DNA of 13,849 nt from DATBLE01 sp050258035. Its GTDB lineage: Bacteria > Actinomycetota > Thermoleophilia > Gaiellales > Gaiellaceae. The notes under the pieces are model-generated. The model ran no database searches. It was not told the origin of the DNA and saw nothing but the letters and a program-made list of their open reading frames with translations. Each line of letters starts with the position of its first letter. Positions within the stretch are counted from its first letter, which is position 1. A program made the translations under genes and the position numbers. Positions 13,806 to 13,849 of the stretch are shown here, in pieces. The stretch spans positions 1-13,849 of the forward strand of contig JBLMYA010000111.1 in the NCBI GenBank assembly GCA_050258035.1. The letters are read 5' to 3'.

Positions 13806-13849
13806 CACACTGAATCTACGCTGTTCACCCCCCCAACAGCCGCGGCAAA
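13729..13849. repeat. 121-bp terminal direct repeat, right copy
   Basis: Identical to bases 1-121. It covers the first codons and about 44 bases upstream of the ECF sigma gene. Both copies end exactly at the window ends, so no flanking divergence can be seen. See the left copy for interpretation. Confidence 0.95.

Noticed and set aside
1..13849. Phage or plasmid identity suggested by the terminal repeat
   Set aside because: No replication initiator, partition, terminase, capsid, integrase or relaxase gene is visible; the repeat alone does not establish a mobile element.
1..13849. tRNA genes, rRNA genes, CRISPR arrays, insertion sequences
   Set aside because: None seen by eye: no cloverleaf with a T-loop motif, no regularly spaced repeats, no transposase frame. 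A covariance-model search would be more reliable for tRNAs.

Overview
The window is GC-rich DNA with dense, actinobacterial-looking coding content. Paired Ig-like repeats in a secreted protein, a remnant of a large cyclase/LuxR-type TPR regulator, GTG/TTG starts and a single-domain cyclic-nucleotide-binding protein together suggest an uncultured soil actinobacterium, perhaps Thermoleophilia (Solirubrobacterales/Gaiellales). That placement rests on recognition of protein style, not on a database search. The first 121 bases are identical to the last 121, so the sequence closes on itself. It is either a circle of 13,728 bp or the signature of a tandem duplication or assembly loop. No replication, partition, phage or transposase gene is visible, so a plasmid is not established.

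Layout. 1-1230, minus strand: the 5' end of an ECF sigma gene (the terminal-repeat copy), a small unknown protein, and methionine sulfoxide reductase MsrA. 1285-1678, plus strand: a decayed fragment of a large TPR-type regulator. 1918-2942, minus strand: two overlapping genes for multi-spanning membrane proteins. 3199-4967, minus strand: a MarR-family regulator followed by a secreted Ig-repeat protein, with a palindrome in front of the latter and a strong hairpin behind it. 5238-7230: a lipoprotein with a glycosidase-like TIM barrel (minus) facing away from a small cupin (plus) across a 379-base leader that holds a strong nested hairpin. 7327-11992: the centrepiece, a self-sufficient P450 whose single chain is cytochrome b5 - P450 - FMN - FAD/NADPH. 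It is followed by a 56-aa two-helix membrane protein and faces a cysteine-containing winged-helix regulator. 12020-13805, minus strand: an ECF sigma factor, a 206-aa protein with two leader-like repeats, and a single-domain cyclic-nucleotide-binding protein.

The most interesting unit is 7327-11992. The P450 resembles CYP102 (P450 BM3) through its heme, FMN and FAD modules but has an N-terminal cytochrome b5 domain with both heme histidines. Its I-helix lacks the usual acid-alcohol pair and reads NGFNGPS. The enzyme and its regulator appear to start about 10 bp apart, with overlapping inverted repeats between them. This looks like a locally regulated oxidative enzyme with unusual oxygen- or peroxide-handling chemistry. 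The second unit worth attention is the ECF sigma factor with its duplicated DPVAA-repeat partner.
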